A model generated the notes under the pieces. That model saw only the letters and a list, made by a program, of their open reading frames with translations. It had not been told where the DNA came from and searched no databases. From Conidiobolus incongruus B7586 (lineage: Eukaryota > Entomophthoromycota > Entomophthoromycetes > Entomophthorales > Conidiobolaceae), in NCBI GenBank assembly GCA_000697335.1, contig JNEM01014957.1, forward strand, positions 1-31,660: 31,660 nt of DNA, read 5' to 3'. Below, piece after piece: positions 1 to 11,000 of the stretch; the first letter of the stretch is position 1; each line of letters opens with the position of its first letter. Both the position numbers and the translations under genes were made by a program.

Positions 1-1352
1 AAATTAATAATTTATTTGAAAAGTATAAAATTAAAAAATTTACTATTCCTTTCTTCCTAAACTCATAATTATTATGATTTAATATTATATTAAATAATCA
101 TTAAATATTATATATTTAATAATATAATATTTAGGAATTTTATAACTTTATAATATATATCATAATTGATATTAAGTTACTTAGTGTTAGTTTGTTATAT
201 ATAACTAAAATAATATAATGATGATATTAAAAAAAGTCCAATTTTTAATATATAATTTCATTTTAATTGACAACTATTAAAAATATTACCACTTACATGA
301 AAAAGTCATTTGATAATTATTATTATATCTTATGAAATTTGGAGTATAATCCTTAATTGAATTTTATGATTTATATTAACTATTTTTTGATATGAGATTT
401 TATTATTTATATTAAAAGTCAAGGTTATTAAGATTTCAATCCAAAAATGTACTGTAGGATTTGAGCTAATTATATCATTACTAGTAATATTAGTTTGTAA
501 ATCAATTTAGATCCAATTGTTATTGAAAATGTAAAATAATATAAAAGTTATTGGCATTAAATATCTATAAATTATAATATAACAACGGATCCGATTGGTT
601 GCTAAATGATTATCAAGAATGAATAGAACTACGATCAAAGATAATAAGAAAGAATTATTGGAATTTTCAATTCGTTTTCATCATCTAATTGCGAGTCAAA
701 TTACTGATCAGTTTTAAATAGTTTAAGGATTATAATCTTTTATTAGTATTCAATTAGAATAATAATTAGTCAACTATTGAGTAATATCTAATCTCATTCT
801 CCAATTTCTATTCTTTTCATCAATATTGGTATCCTCCTTTGGAATTTTGTCAATTATTAGTCCAAAACTCTCTGTTCAAGTAGATAAATTTAAAATGAAA
901 CTTTCATAAATATTTTTGGAACCATATCAATAATAGAATAATTATTAAAAATAAAAATGATTTAATAAACATATTTTAAAGTGTATGAATTTAATTCTTA
1001 TCCACCTATAATCCAATATTAATGCCGACAAATATCATTTTATATTAATTTGAATAAATTCCACAATATGAATTTGATAATTTTGATTAATTAAAAGAAT
1101 TATTATACCTTTTTAAAACCAAAAATTATTTGAATACTGTGTTAAATTTATTATTTATATAATCTTTTTAAAAATTGATATTTTAATATTAAAATGAAAA
1201 TGATCTCATATAATTGATCATACTAAAAAGAATATTTAATCTTGTAAATTCAAGTCCCTTAAAAATTTAATTTCAATAACCTCCAAATTAAAATAATATC
1301 ATGAATTCAACTGAATTATCACAATCCTATCATACTAACATAAAAACATCAG
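1..1352. other. AT-rich gene-poor stretch
   Basis: No intact gene is seen on either strand. The first 200 bases are almost pure A/T. The only gene-like island is the interrupted plus-strand frame at 583-717, listed separately. A short minus-strand open stretch near 760-860 is too brief to call. The right edge is the decayed phosphatase gene whose first recognisable exon begins after the AG at 1351-1352. Confidence 0.6.
583..717 (+). pseudogene. Eroded coding-like island, unidentified
   Basis: A plus-strand frame of 44 codons with balanced, protein-like composition (charged and hydrophobic residues alternate, unlike the surrounding poly-A/T translation) is interrupted by one in-frame stop near its start and ends in TAA. 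The longest open part reads like a helix ending IASQITDQF. GC is clearly above that of the flanks. I do not recognise the family. It may be an exon remnant of a lost gene or a chance open stretch. Confidence 0.25.
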
Positions 1353-2041
<689 letters not shown>

Positions 2042-2272
2042 GATAATATCACAACCAGTTCAGTTCATAATGATATGAAATTTAAATCTTAATGGTTTTG
2101 ACAGCAAATTAAAATTATGTTATAAGGTATAGATTAAAATGAAAATTGGTTTATTTAGTTTAAATAAAGAGCTATTATTTAATATTAAATTGGAACTAAA
2201 CTCCCTTTGTGCCTAAACTCATATACCTAAAATTATCAATTAATAAAACCAAAAAATGATAAACTAGAATAT

Positions 2273-5200
2273 TTACCATCTATTGCGACTGTCAACCACC
2301 AATTTTCGGACCAAACGTTTGGGATCGTCGAGGCATGGCTTGAGACGTTTGAGGACGATATCTTGGTGCTTGGTTAAAGCTTCCTTATTGAAGGACAAAC
2401 TGATTTGGTTCAGACATCGAAGTGCACTCATTCTGACTCGCTAAATTTAATTGATTAATAATATATTATTGGTATAATATAATGTTAAATATAAATTACC
2501 ATATTTTTAGTCAACTTGAAATAACTGAGTGTCAACAACTGATCGATGAGACTTTCATTTTTATCAGCAACCAACGATGGCGAAGTTTCAATAATCACTT
2601 GTAGTGTATCTAACGAAGATTGTTGCAATTGTGGATCTGAATTATATAAAGATGCAATAATTAGTGGAAGCAACTAATTTCAAAAAGTTAATGAGATGAA
2701 ATGTTGAATGAGTTTTAAAATTTACATTGGAGCCTTCGGATACTAATGCTGATTTTGGAGCGTTTTTGAGTAGTGCAGAAATTGCTAAGAGATGGTGATG
2801 TTTCATAGCTAAAAAGAAATTAGTTAAGTGTAGAAAAATTGGAGTCATTACTTACCTTCTGTCTTCCCATCCGTAAACCCTTGAATGAGGGGAGTGAGAC
2901 AATAGGTGAATACTCTTTGACCAAACAAAAACTATCTTCTTTAATTCATTGAATCAAATCATACAATTTTATAAAATACCTTAACATTATGGAAATTCTT
3001 CTTAGACAATGCCCAAACGTCATCATCTAAAACAATATGGAGACCCTGAGCAGCTTGAGGTCCGATGACAGTATCTTCTAACGAGACCATGAGAGTATTG
3101 AGAAGATCGAATCCGGACTTGTGACCTCTGAAAACCAAACCTTTAGTAATCTAAAAATCATTAATAAAAATTTAAAATTAAATGGGATTTTAATTACCCA
3201 TGAAATTAATTTCATAGTTCCGATCCTCCTAAAATCCCTTTGGGTAGAATCGAAAGCTGCGTACTTCAAATCCGTCAAAGCGTAATTTTCAGCAATTTCC
3301 TTACAATGGGTATCTATCCAACTCATTAAATTTATGTATATATAATAATTTATGGAATTTCAATTACCATTGAAAAATTTGTTAATTAAAGATCCAATAA
3401 TTAATAATAAAGGTTCAATAATTGGATTTTGTAAATTTTGTAAAGTGTAATCCATTAATATGCGGACTTGTTTGGTGGGATCGAAAGGTAATTCAATCTA
3501 AAAAGAAATTATTTAGTGATATTGCGATAACTATTCATTTTAACATTACATTAGCTTTAGTTGCTAAAATTGTTGCAGCGTAAAGATAAATTAAATTGTC
3601 GAATTGATTAGATCCCTATTAACTAATTAATACAAATTCAAAAACTAATTCAATTGTTATAATTACGTTGAAAGGAGTTACAAACTGATTTAAATCCAAA
3701 TTCTGATCCAGTTCCCTCAAAGCTCCAGCATCATTATCGAAGAAGAGGCGATGTACGCGGTTGAGAAGCACCTGCTGCTGGGAGATATCGAGGGTGCGAA
3801 TAATCAAAATAAACACTCTGTAAGCTGACTGGAAAAGGTTTTGAATGCTGATGATGTTTTGGCTATAGTAGTTGAGGAACGATGGTGAAGCGCACAATTC
3901 ATAAGAAATGCTCCACAACTGGAGGAGGATGGAGTTGAAGAGTTGGGAAGTGTCGTTATTTTGAACTTTAGCGGACAGGTTTTCAAGGATGGTTTGGATA
4001 GATTGGATTAAGGATGTGACGATTGAGATGGAGATATATGTGTAGGATTCTAATTAATTGTATTAACAATTAATGAAGCAAAGAATATAATATAAAGCTA
4101 CCTTTCAAAGTATTGGCAATAAGATTCAAAATACTTTCTAAAATCCAATGAGCTGTTATAGCATTAGAACTAAACGAAGTGACAAATCTAATAACTTCCT
4201 TCAACTGGCTGGATTGAGCAGGATCAATATTATTTGCAAGGATAATACTAACAAGTCCTAAAAATTGATTAATTAACTCATTAATTAAAATAAAGTGATT
4301 TGAGTTACTGTTATTATGATCTATAATTGGAGGGAAACAAATTTCGCTGATTAAATTAGGAAGAGCATCGATTAATTTTTCGAAAATAGTAATTAAATGC
4401 TGTCTAAAAATCAAGTTAGTTGGGAATATAATTGGCGATGGAATATAAATTACTTGAATTCTTGATCCTGTTCATTCAATAGTGCGTTAGTCAATGTATG
4501 AAGACAAAAATTTCTCTAAAATTAAATTAGTATACATTTGATAAACCTATGGAAATCAAAGTACTTCTGTAGTATCCATAATTTGTTCAGTTAAAATCAA
4601 TTCGACGAAACCGTTAGCTGAGGTTTTCCTGAGACCTAAAAACTCGTTCTTCTGGCTGAAATGTTGATCGAAAATAGCAGAGAGTCGAGGTTGTTGTGTA
4701 ACTAATTCATTGGGAAGGAGTGGATCTATAAAATCAAAAATATAAATATATTTTAGAACGTCAACAAATGGTTTTGGAAATTACCAAAATCTGATCCAGA
4801 GCTCTCAGATTTGAATGTTAATCGACATTCCATTAAAAGATTGACCACAATATCGAGAATATCGCGCTTCAATTGAACGTGATTCACTTGATCGAAAGCG
4901 TCGAGTAATTTGACTAAAGTTTTATCCAAAATCAAACAACTACACATAACACTAGCTCCACATAATTTGGAAAGTAACTTTCCAGCAGGTTTGATAGTAC
5001 TTTCATTGTTGGTAGGTTCATCAAATTTCGAGACTGCTTCAGTAACGAGAATGTTGATTTGTTTCCACAGTGCGTCGTTGAAGGGATCCAACCCAGTTTG
5101 GGGTTGAATTTTGGCGAAAATTTTTTTGAGAACGTTTAATGCGATTAATTGGATTTCATCATCCATAGGATGGTAGACCTATTTAAATATAAATATATTG

Positions 5201-6489
5201 CATCTGATATTGGGTAGATAGAAACATTACCTCTTCTTTAATACTATCAATCAATTCATCAAATTGAATTAAGAAATCTTCTTGTCTGTAAACGTCAATC
5301 ACATCAGAAAGAACGTTCAAAGTATCTTTCTATTGATCAAATTATTAATAACAAGTTTAAGTATTGAAATTGATTAATTTACCTTGGCAGTTACTGAATT
5401 AGAACTCAATTTCTCAGCCAGCGATGGAATTGCGTATGGAGCAAAGAGTGGAGATGCACCAATACATTGTCTACAAATCAAGGTTAATCTAAGCGATTAC
5501 TTTGGTAAGTTGAATATTACTTTAAACGATATTTCAAATCCTCAGGTGAAATACCGAAAGGATCGTCCTTAGGTGATTTAAAAGTAATTGGAAAGTAACA
5601 AAATACAGTATCAAATAAATCCTATATAAAATCAATAGACTATCAGTAAAATATATAATATTTAGTTACCTCTGATACCGGGTCAATATCACAAATTTGA
5701 GCCACTTTATAAACCAATTGAAATACTAACTCCAAATTTCTGGGATCTTTCTCACCATCGATACTACTAATAAATCCGTTGAGGAATTGAGTTTTCATTG
5801 TGATAATCACTAGCCTCAAATCAGTAAATTTTCATTATTTTACATATGATAAATGCCTACCTTCAGTATGCTGATCAATCAACTGACCCACCAATTTCAA
5901 GATGGTAAACCTCAAAGGCTGACTCAAGGACTGCACTGACACCTTCGAGAATAATTCCCCCAAAACCTGATTGCACTCATATCCCAAGAACTTTGGCGAC
6001 CTTGTCAAGCCCTCAATCCCATGTAATACTTCCTTAATACTGTACTGGTCGCTCAAACGCGAAATTAGGAAGGTGGTAAATTGGGTCACTAATAAATATT
6101 AATACTTTTGATAAGTTGTCATACAGAAATAGTTACCTTCTTGTTTCGTCAAAGCATCAGTAGGATACTTGGATAGAATTTCTGCGAGAAAACCAAGTCC
6201 TAAAAATCCACAGGTTGGTATTACTGAATTATTGAGATCTATTAATTGAAAAACTTACCTTTAGCCCTCATACTTGCGTCCTCAGATGTCAAAAACTGTT
6301 CTAATTTTTGAACTACACTCAGTAAGGTTTCTCGGCCCGAAGTAAGTTCTAAAAACTGAATTTAATAAAATTGAAGATTTGTATAGGGGCTTAAAATAAA
6401 CCTTGTAAACTTAATTCAATAACTTCTATAACTTTATCAATTAAGCCATTATCCAAAGCGATAATATATTGATGAATGAAATTTTCCAT
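2273..6489 (-). CDS. MMS19: MMS19/Met18, Fe-S cluster targeting HEAT-repeat protein
   Basis: Large HEAT-repeat scaffold of the cytosolic iron-sulphur assembly (CIA) targeting complex. With Cia1 and Cia2 it delivers Fe-S clusters to DNA polymerases, primase and helicases such as Rad3/XPD. The 21 exons (high to low) are 6489-6402, 6348-6259, 6199-6137, 6088-5861, 5809-5670, 5621-5521, 5470-5383, 5329-5231, 5178-4785, 4725-4565, 4515-4454, 4403-4102, 4049-3667, 3615-3550, 3497-3368, 3313-3198, 3150-2980, 2931-2856, 2808-2726, 2673-2500, 2440-2273. They total 3183 nt, a 1060-residue protein, close to the yeast (1032) and human (1030) lengths. Family marks: N-terminal SMRAKGLGFLAEIL and KVSVQSLSQ; a middle block with DGEKDPRNLELVF, then LFDTVFCYFPI, CIGASPLFAPYAIPSLAEKL; and the conserved C-terminal end DDPKRLVRK before RNRW-stop. 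The start is the first ATG and gives MENFIHQYI. Introns are 37-75 nt or so. Exon phases all agree, so the model is reliable though individual acceptors (e.g. at 3314) could shift. Confidence 0.95.
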
Positions 6490-7382
6490 TATTATCAATA
6501 CTCTTTATTTTTATATTAGTTATATCTCTTTTAATATTATAAATATATATTTTATATTGTTTATGAATTTAATTTTTTTATATTTAAATTTATAAAAATT
6601 TAAGAGTTGATTTGGATTTTGACTTTTTATACCTCATTAATTTATTGGTAACTTTAAATGATCATTATTTGATTTAATGTTGTGGGAATTTGTAGGATCC
6701 ATTTCCAATCTATTCATTATCATCAATATTTATTAAACTTATGATATTCAGTTTAAGCTTAACCATTTTTTATAATATTAAATAGATCATATGATTTATA
6801 ATTCATTTTTAAAACTTATGAATAAGTTATTTCAAAAAATGAAAATTGGTTTGTCGAGTGACTTTTAATCCATAAGCATATAAAAAACATATTATTAATT
6901 AATTTCTGATTTAATTAATAAAGATCAGAGTGGTGATAATGTATCATATGATAAATAATTTAAAAATATTATTAGATCATTGCTTTGTTAACTTTTTTGC
7001 CATATTCTATTATTTGATAGTTTTATAACTCAAATCAAACTCTAACCTGATTAAACTGATAGATAATATCAATCCCATAATCTTCAACTAATCATTGAGA
7101 GTAAAATATTTTATAAATATTAGTCAAATATCCTAAAATGATAATTCCAATATTAAAAAACTTTAAATATTCATACAATGAATAAAATATCCAAATTGGT
7201 ATTAACGACAATCAAAAAATTGATAACATACATAAATTACAATTATGAGATTAAAGAGTTGGTAGTGCTTTTAAAATGTTATAGAAATTTACTGTCATAA
7301 ATTCTCGATTAATTTTTAATAATGTTTCTGTAAATCATATTCATCCAACCAACCAAAATTTCGAATTGTGATAAATTTTTAA
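6490..7382. other. Intergenic, upstream of MMS19
   Basis: AT-rich DNA holding the MMS19 promoter immediately upstream of its start at 6489. No open frame of note, repeat or RNA gene is seen. No clear TATA or factor site stands out against the AT background. Confidence 0.5.
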
Positions 7383-7849
7383 ATTTTTGTCCTTGAAGTT
7401 TCATTCTGTATTAATACCTTTATACGTTCCTCACAAATAACCCATCAAAACAAAAATTACAAAGCGAAATGGCTAGTGTTACACCATATTAGTGATCCTA
7501 AGATCATTGACTTATTAATATCCATGGCGACTTTAATGCATTGGGAACATATCTTCATTGTGAGAAGATCTTGTGATCCTCTGAATTTTAGAATGATTGA
7601 AAGCTTTTGATAAATGTTTCAAAATTTAATTTGTGGTTTGTGTAGTATGATAAATTGATGACGATAGCTAGGGATGGTGGATTTAATTTGATTGCAACTA
7701 AAAACCACTTCTTATAAAAAGATTTTAAACCTGTATTGTTTAAGAGAAAGATTGGTGAAATTTTAAACCAAGGTTTTAATATGACGAATGGTGTATTAGT
7801 TATGGTTTCAGAGCATCATAATATCTCTGGAAAGTTATCATCAGAGTAA
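7383..7849 (+). pseudogene. Eroded intron-bearing gene remnant, unidentified
   Basis: Two plus-strand stretches read like protein. The first, 7383-7610, is 75 open codons and contains KWLVLHH and DPKIIDLLISMA. The second, 7646-7849, is 67 codons in one frame with a single internal stop, containing KLMTIARDGGFNLIATKNH and KRKIGEILNQGF. It starts right after a TGTAG acceptor-like site. GC is above the flanks and codons look used. I do not recognise the family; a distant TYW3-like flavour (MA..., IARDGGF) is too weak to claim. Probably a dead host gene; unspotted introns could rescue parts of it. Confidence 0.4.
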
Positions 7850-8116
7850 AGACTGTATATTCCTAAAATCCCAAATTTGAAAGTTTAAATGTAACATCAT
7901 TTGAAGCTATAATGATACAAGATTTAAACTAGATTAATTCATCTAAAAAATTTTATAATATTAATTTGTGATTTATAATCGAATGTTCAATAATAATAGT
8001 TATAATTAATAAATTTATTTATTATTTTACATTGAATGATAAAACCTTAAATTAGTAAGTCTATAGTGTAAGATGGAAAATAAATTACTCAATGGTCCAA
8101 TTTTGTATCGGATAGT

Positions 8117-9330
8117 CTAATTGAGATAGCCGTTATTGTATAAATATCTAAGTGATTGCAATAAAATTTCGGCATCTTTTTCAATATCTTGAGCTTGTAA
8201 CTAATAAAATTGGATTAATTTTTATATATTTATAATGCATTAAGGACATTTACCAAATTAATTAAATCTTTTCGCTTGTATTGAGACTGAACTGGTTTAG
8301 GATTCGGTTGATTGCGTTTTTCGGTCTATTAATATCTTGTAAATGGTTATGTAATATTGATGAGTAATATAAAATACCTTGGTATGTAAATAGGGACATT
8401 TTTGACCTTTGAAGCATTTCTTGCCGCTTGAAAAATATTTACATACTGGGGTAGATTCTGAGGCATCTTCAGTTGGTACTGATAGCTGATCAGTCGATTG
8501 GGGCTGGGATTGGAAAGTTTGTTGTGATGTTTGGAATTCTGGTGCTTCATCGTCATCTTCATCGTTATTATCATCATTCTGATCTTGGTGTTCATTTTCG
8601 TTTTCTTGAGCATCATTATCTAATAACTGCATAGAATCCATTGATACGTTATGCTTTTCATTGACCTGAGGATTGTTAGAAGCACTATCATTTTCTTGAG
8701 TTGATGGCTCTTGATCTGATGAAGTATTATTATGATTATTAATGTTAGTTTCATCCTCCACTTCGCTTTCATCAGAAGAATAATCCTGAATTAATCCCAA
8801 TGGATTATTTGAACTTTTACCATCTTTATCCTAATAAATGTATTATAAACATTGAATTGATATTAGTATTAAGTAAAATACCTCATCGTTAGCAACTCTT
8901 CCAGGGAAATTCTTCCTTCTGTCAGCAATCCACTTCTCAATATCTTCAGGTGTGTCTAATTTAATTCGACTCAAGTATCTAGCTCTAATGTCGTCTGCAT
9001 CTTCCTCTCTTGGTCTTTTGAAACTACCTTGTCCGTTATCCCCTCGGTTGAAATGATGTCCTCTACCTCTGCCTCGACCTCTACCTCTGAATCTAATTAT
9101 AATAAATTATTAAATCCAATATTATACTTATTATAATTCATTACCTATTGTTGTTACTATTACGGTGCTTTAAATTTGAATTACTCTAAATATTTCAACA
9201 AATAAATAAATATTATCAAAATCAAATTTAGTTGAATTACTGTAGAATTATTATTTTCAGTGTTTTCTTGTAATTTTTTATGTTGATTTAATAATTCTGC
9301 GAAAGGATCGTCATTATTTCGAGAAGCCAT
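8117..9330 (-). CDS. NUFIP1-family protein with CCCH zinc finger (Rsa1-like)
   Basis: NUFIP1 (Rsa1 in yeast) is a nuclear platform that brings box C/D snoRNP proteins to the Hsp90/R2TP assembly machinery. Exons (high to low) are 9330-9241, 9185-9145, 9092-8882, 8830-8378, 8325-8254, 8200-8117; 951 nt, 316 residues. Seen in order: a short N-terminus MASRNNDDPFAELL; an RG-rich patch (about 45-55); the NUFIP motif around residues 85-107 (RIKLDTPEDIEKWIADRRK followed by NFP); a long acidic, Asn/Gln/Ser-rich linker (about 115-240); a CCCH finger near 244-263 with spacing C-x8-C-x5-C-x3-H; and a C-terminal tail ending NNGYLN. The ATG at 9330 is chosen because the protein then begins with a normal polar N-terminus; an in-frame ATG at 9390 would add 20 residues. 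The NUFIP motif is the strong evidence; orthology to yeast Rsa1 is inferred. Confidence 0.88.
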
Positions 9331-9806
9331 TATGATTTGATAATTCAATTTTGTAATTATTTTATATAATCTTTGATCAACCATTCCCATATATTCAAGG
9401 GTTCATGAAAATTTAATTGAATTATTATTAAGTTTTGAATTTATGGGATTTTTTGTTAGTTGAATTTAATTACAGAATTAATAATATTATTTTTATATGA
9501 TAAAAATATATCAGTTTTAAACAATAAACATAATAAGCTTAACTATTTTATTATATATCACCAAAAATTCTTTTTATATGATTATCAAACTTTTATTATG
9601 AATATTTTCATAAATATTTACAAATATTCAATAATGAAAAAATGCGAATTGAAGCTTTAACACATAATTGGGTGATGTATTCTTAAACATATCATAATTT
9701 ACACTATTTCAAAAACTAATAATAATATTGATATATTAAGTATATTGAATTATTTATAATATAAGATTTTTACAAATTTATTTATTCAATTTTGTTGGAA
9801 GAAAAA
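9331..9806. other. Divergent intergenic gap
   Basis: AT-rich DNA between the NUFIP1-type gene (-) and the small candidate gene (+). A 66-codon plus-strand frame at 9460-9660 is almost all Ile, Leu, Tyr, Phe, Asn and Lys, as expected of chance translation of AT-rich DNA, and is not called. Confidence 0.5.
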
Positions 9807-10080
9807 ATGTCAAATGATCCAAAGTTGATACAAAGGTGCTCAAGGAGGTTTGTACATTGTAACAAGAAAGCAATTTGGTTTCCTATTTTAATCCCTTGGC
9901 TTTTTGTTTTGAATTTATATAGGTATAATTTTATTATACTTTGATGATATATTAATGCTTACATATAGGATATTGTTGAATAGTTATAAGATAGTATTAT
10001 ATAAATCACAAAGTAATATATTCATAATATATTAATTAAAATTGAATCATTATTTAGATTTAACCAATCGAAAAAAATAA
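9807..10080 (+). CDS. Possible small membrane protein, weakly PEN-2-like
   Basis: Three exons, 9807-9922, 9969-10012 and 10058-10080, sum to 183 nt and give a 60-residue protein with consistent phases and GT...TAG borders. The first exon has far more GC and better codon variety than its surroundings. It reads MSNDPKLIQRC, then SRRF, then a hydrophobic segment with IPWLFVLNLYRIL (about residues 24-42), then a basic tail. The order SN..KL - C - R[RK][FY] - P[FW]L[FW]..N resembles the N-terminus and first membrane segment of PEN-2, the small gamma-secretase subunit. However, PEN-2 is about 100 residues with further hydrophobic segments, which are absent here. It could be a truncated PEN-2 relic, a real single-pass microprotein, or chance. 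Upstream and downstream AT-rich DNA offers no further exon that I can defend. Confidence 0.35.
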
Positions 10081-11000
10081 GTCCACCAAACCTCTAAATG
10101 ATTTGCAAGAGTAATATTTTGATTCCAACAATTAATTTTAAATCAATACCAAATTTTTAACATCATAATTGATAAATATTATTTTTATTGAATATTGAGT
10201 AACAACACTAATATCTAATATTTAACGTCAATATTTTTAACTTTTAGTTATTTATATAATCTTTTAAGTGCAGAAGTTTGTTAGATGTATGATATCATTT
10301 AAAATACAAGGAATTTATCCTCAGTTAAATTAATTTCAAAATTGCGTAACTTTTGTAAGTGTTTGAGTGAATTTGAGACTATGAATGTTAGAGTTAATAT
10401 AAAAGATATCTGCAAATTAGTAAAAAAAATAGTCACATAGATTGGTCGATTTTAATGAATATACTAATAATTTATTTTACATTAAAAATAAATTCAAAAT
10501 GTGGATATTATAATTAAAATTAAGTTATACAAATATTATGTAAATGAGGTCTCTATTATTTGTTGAACATCAATGAATACAGCTTTCACTCACAACTCAA
10601 AATTTGTGAAGAGTATTATAGTGTCTGGGTGGTAGAAATTAATAATATAAAGATAACAATACAATGAGCGAAGTGCTATAATCATACCAATATGATTAAA
10701 TACTTATTTATTTTAAACCGAATATCAGAATACTCTTCATAAGTTATTGAGTAGTTAATGAAAATTGAATTCATTAATATTCAACACAGAATAACAACCT
10801 TGGCTACCTATTAGTTTGAAATAATTTCTCCAAAATTTCTAAACTTCAAAATAGCCTATTATTGGATAAAGATACTCCACGTGACTATGTCGAATGTTTA
10901 TATTGAACAACCTTGAATTGAATCAAACGATTGTGAAATTAATTTGCCATCTCTAATCCCAATTAACCCAATAATTCATTCAATATCTTTAATTAAATAA
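10081..11000. other. Intergenic, upstream of MVP1
   Basis: AT-rich with no defensible coding frame. It includes the MVP1 upstream region with a CACGTG box at 10878-10883. Confidence 0.5.
10878..10883. promoter_or_regulatory. E-box (CACGTG) upstream of MVP1
   Basis: A palindromic CACGTG, extended to CACGTGAC, lies about 118 bp before the MVP1 start. This is the core bound by bHLH factors of the Cbf1/Pho4 type in fungi. Such a site is rare by chance at this base composition, but no function is shown by the sequence. Confidence 0.3.

Noticed and set aside
4910-5107. Plus-strand frame inside MMS19
   Set aside because: Exact antisense of exon 9 of MMS19, which is well supported on the minus strand.
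7383-7849. Assignment of the eroded gene to TYW3
   Set aside because: Only a loose match around IARDGGF and a preceding MA; the defining TYW3 motifs are not present.
8347-8616. Second minus-strand frame within the NUFIP1-type gene, rich in Met and Lys
   Set aside because: Off-frame reading of the acidic GAT/AAT-rich linker; the other frame carries the CCCH finger.
9331-9390. Upstream in-frame ATG extending the NUFIP1-type protein by 20 residues
   Set aside because: The extension has no family match, and the downstream ATG gives a normal N-terminus. Not excluded.
9460-9660. 66-codon plus-strand frame
   Set aside because: Composition is Ile, Leu, Tyr, Phe, Asn and Lys as expected from random AT-rich DNA; no GC rise and no family.
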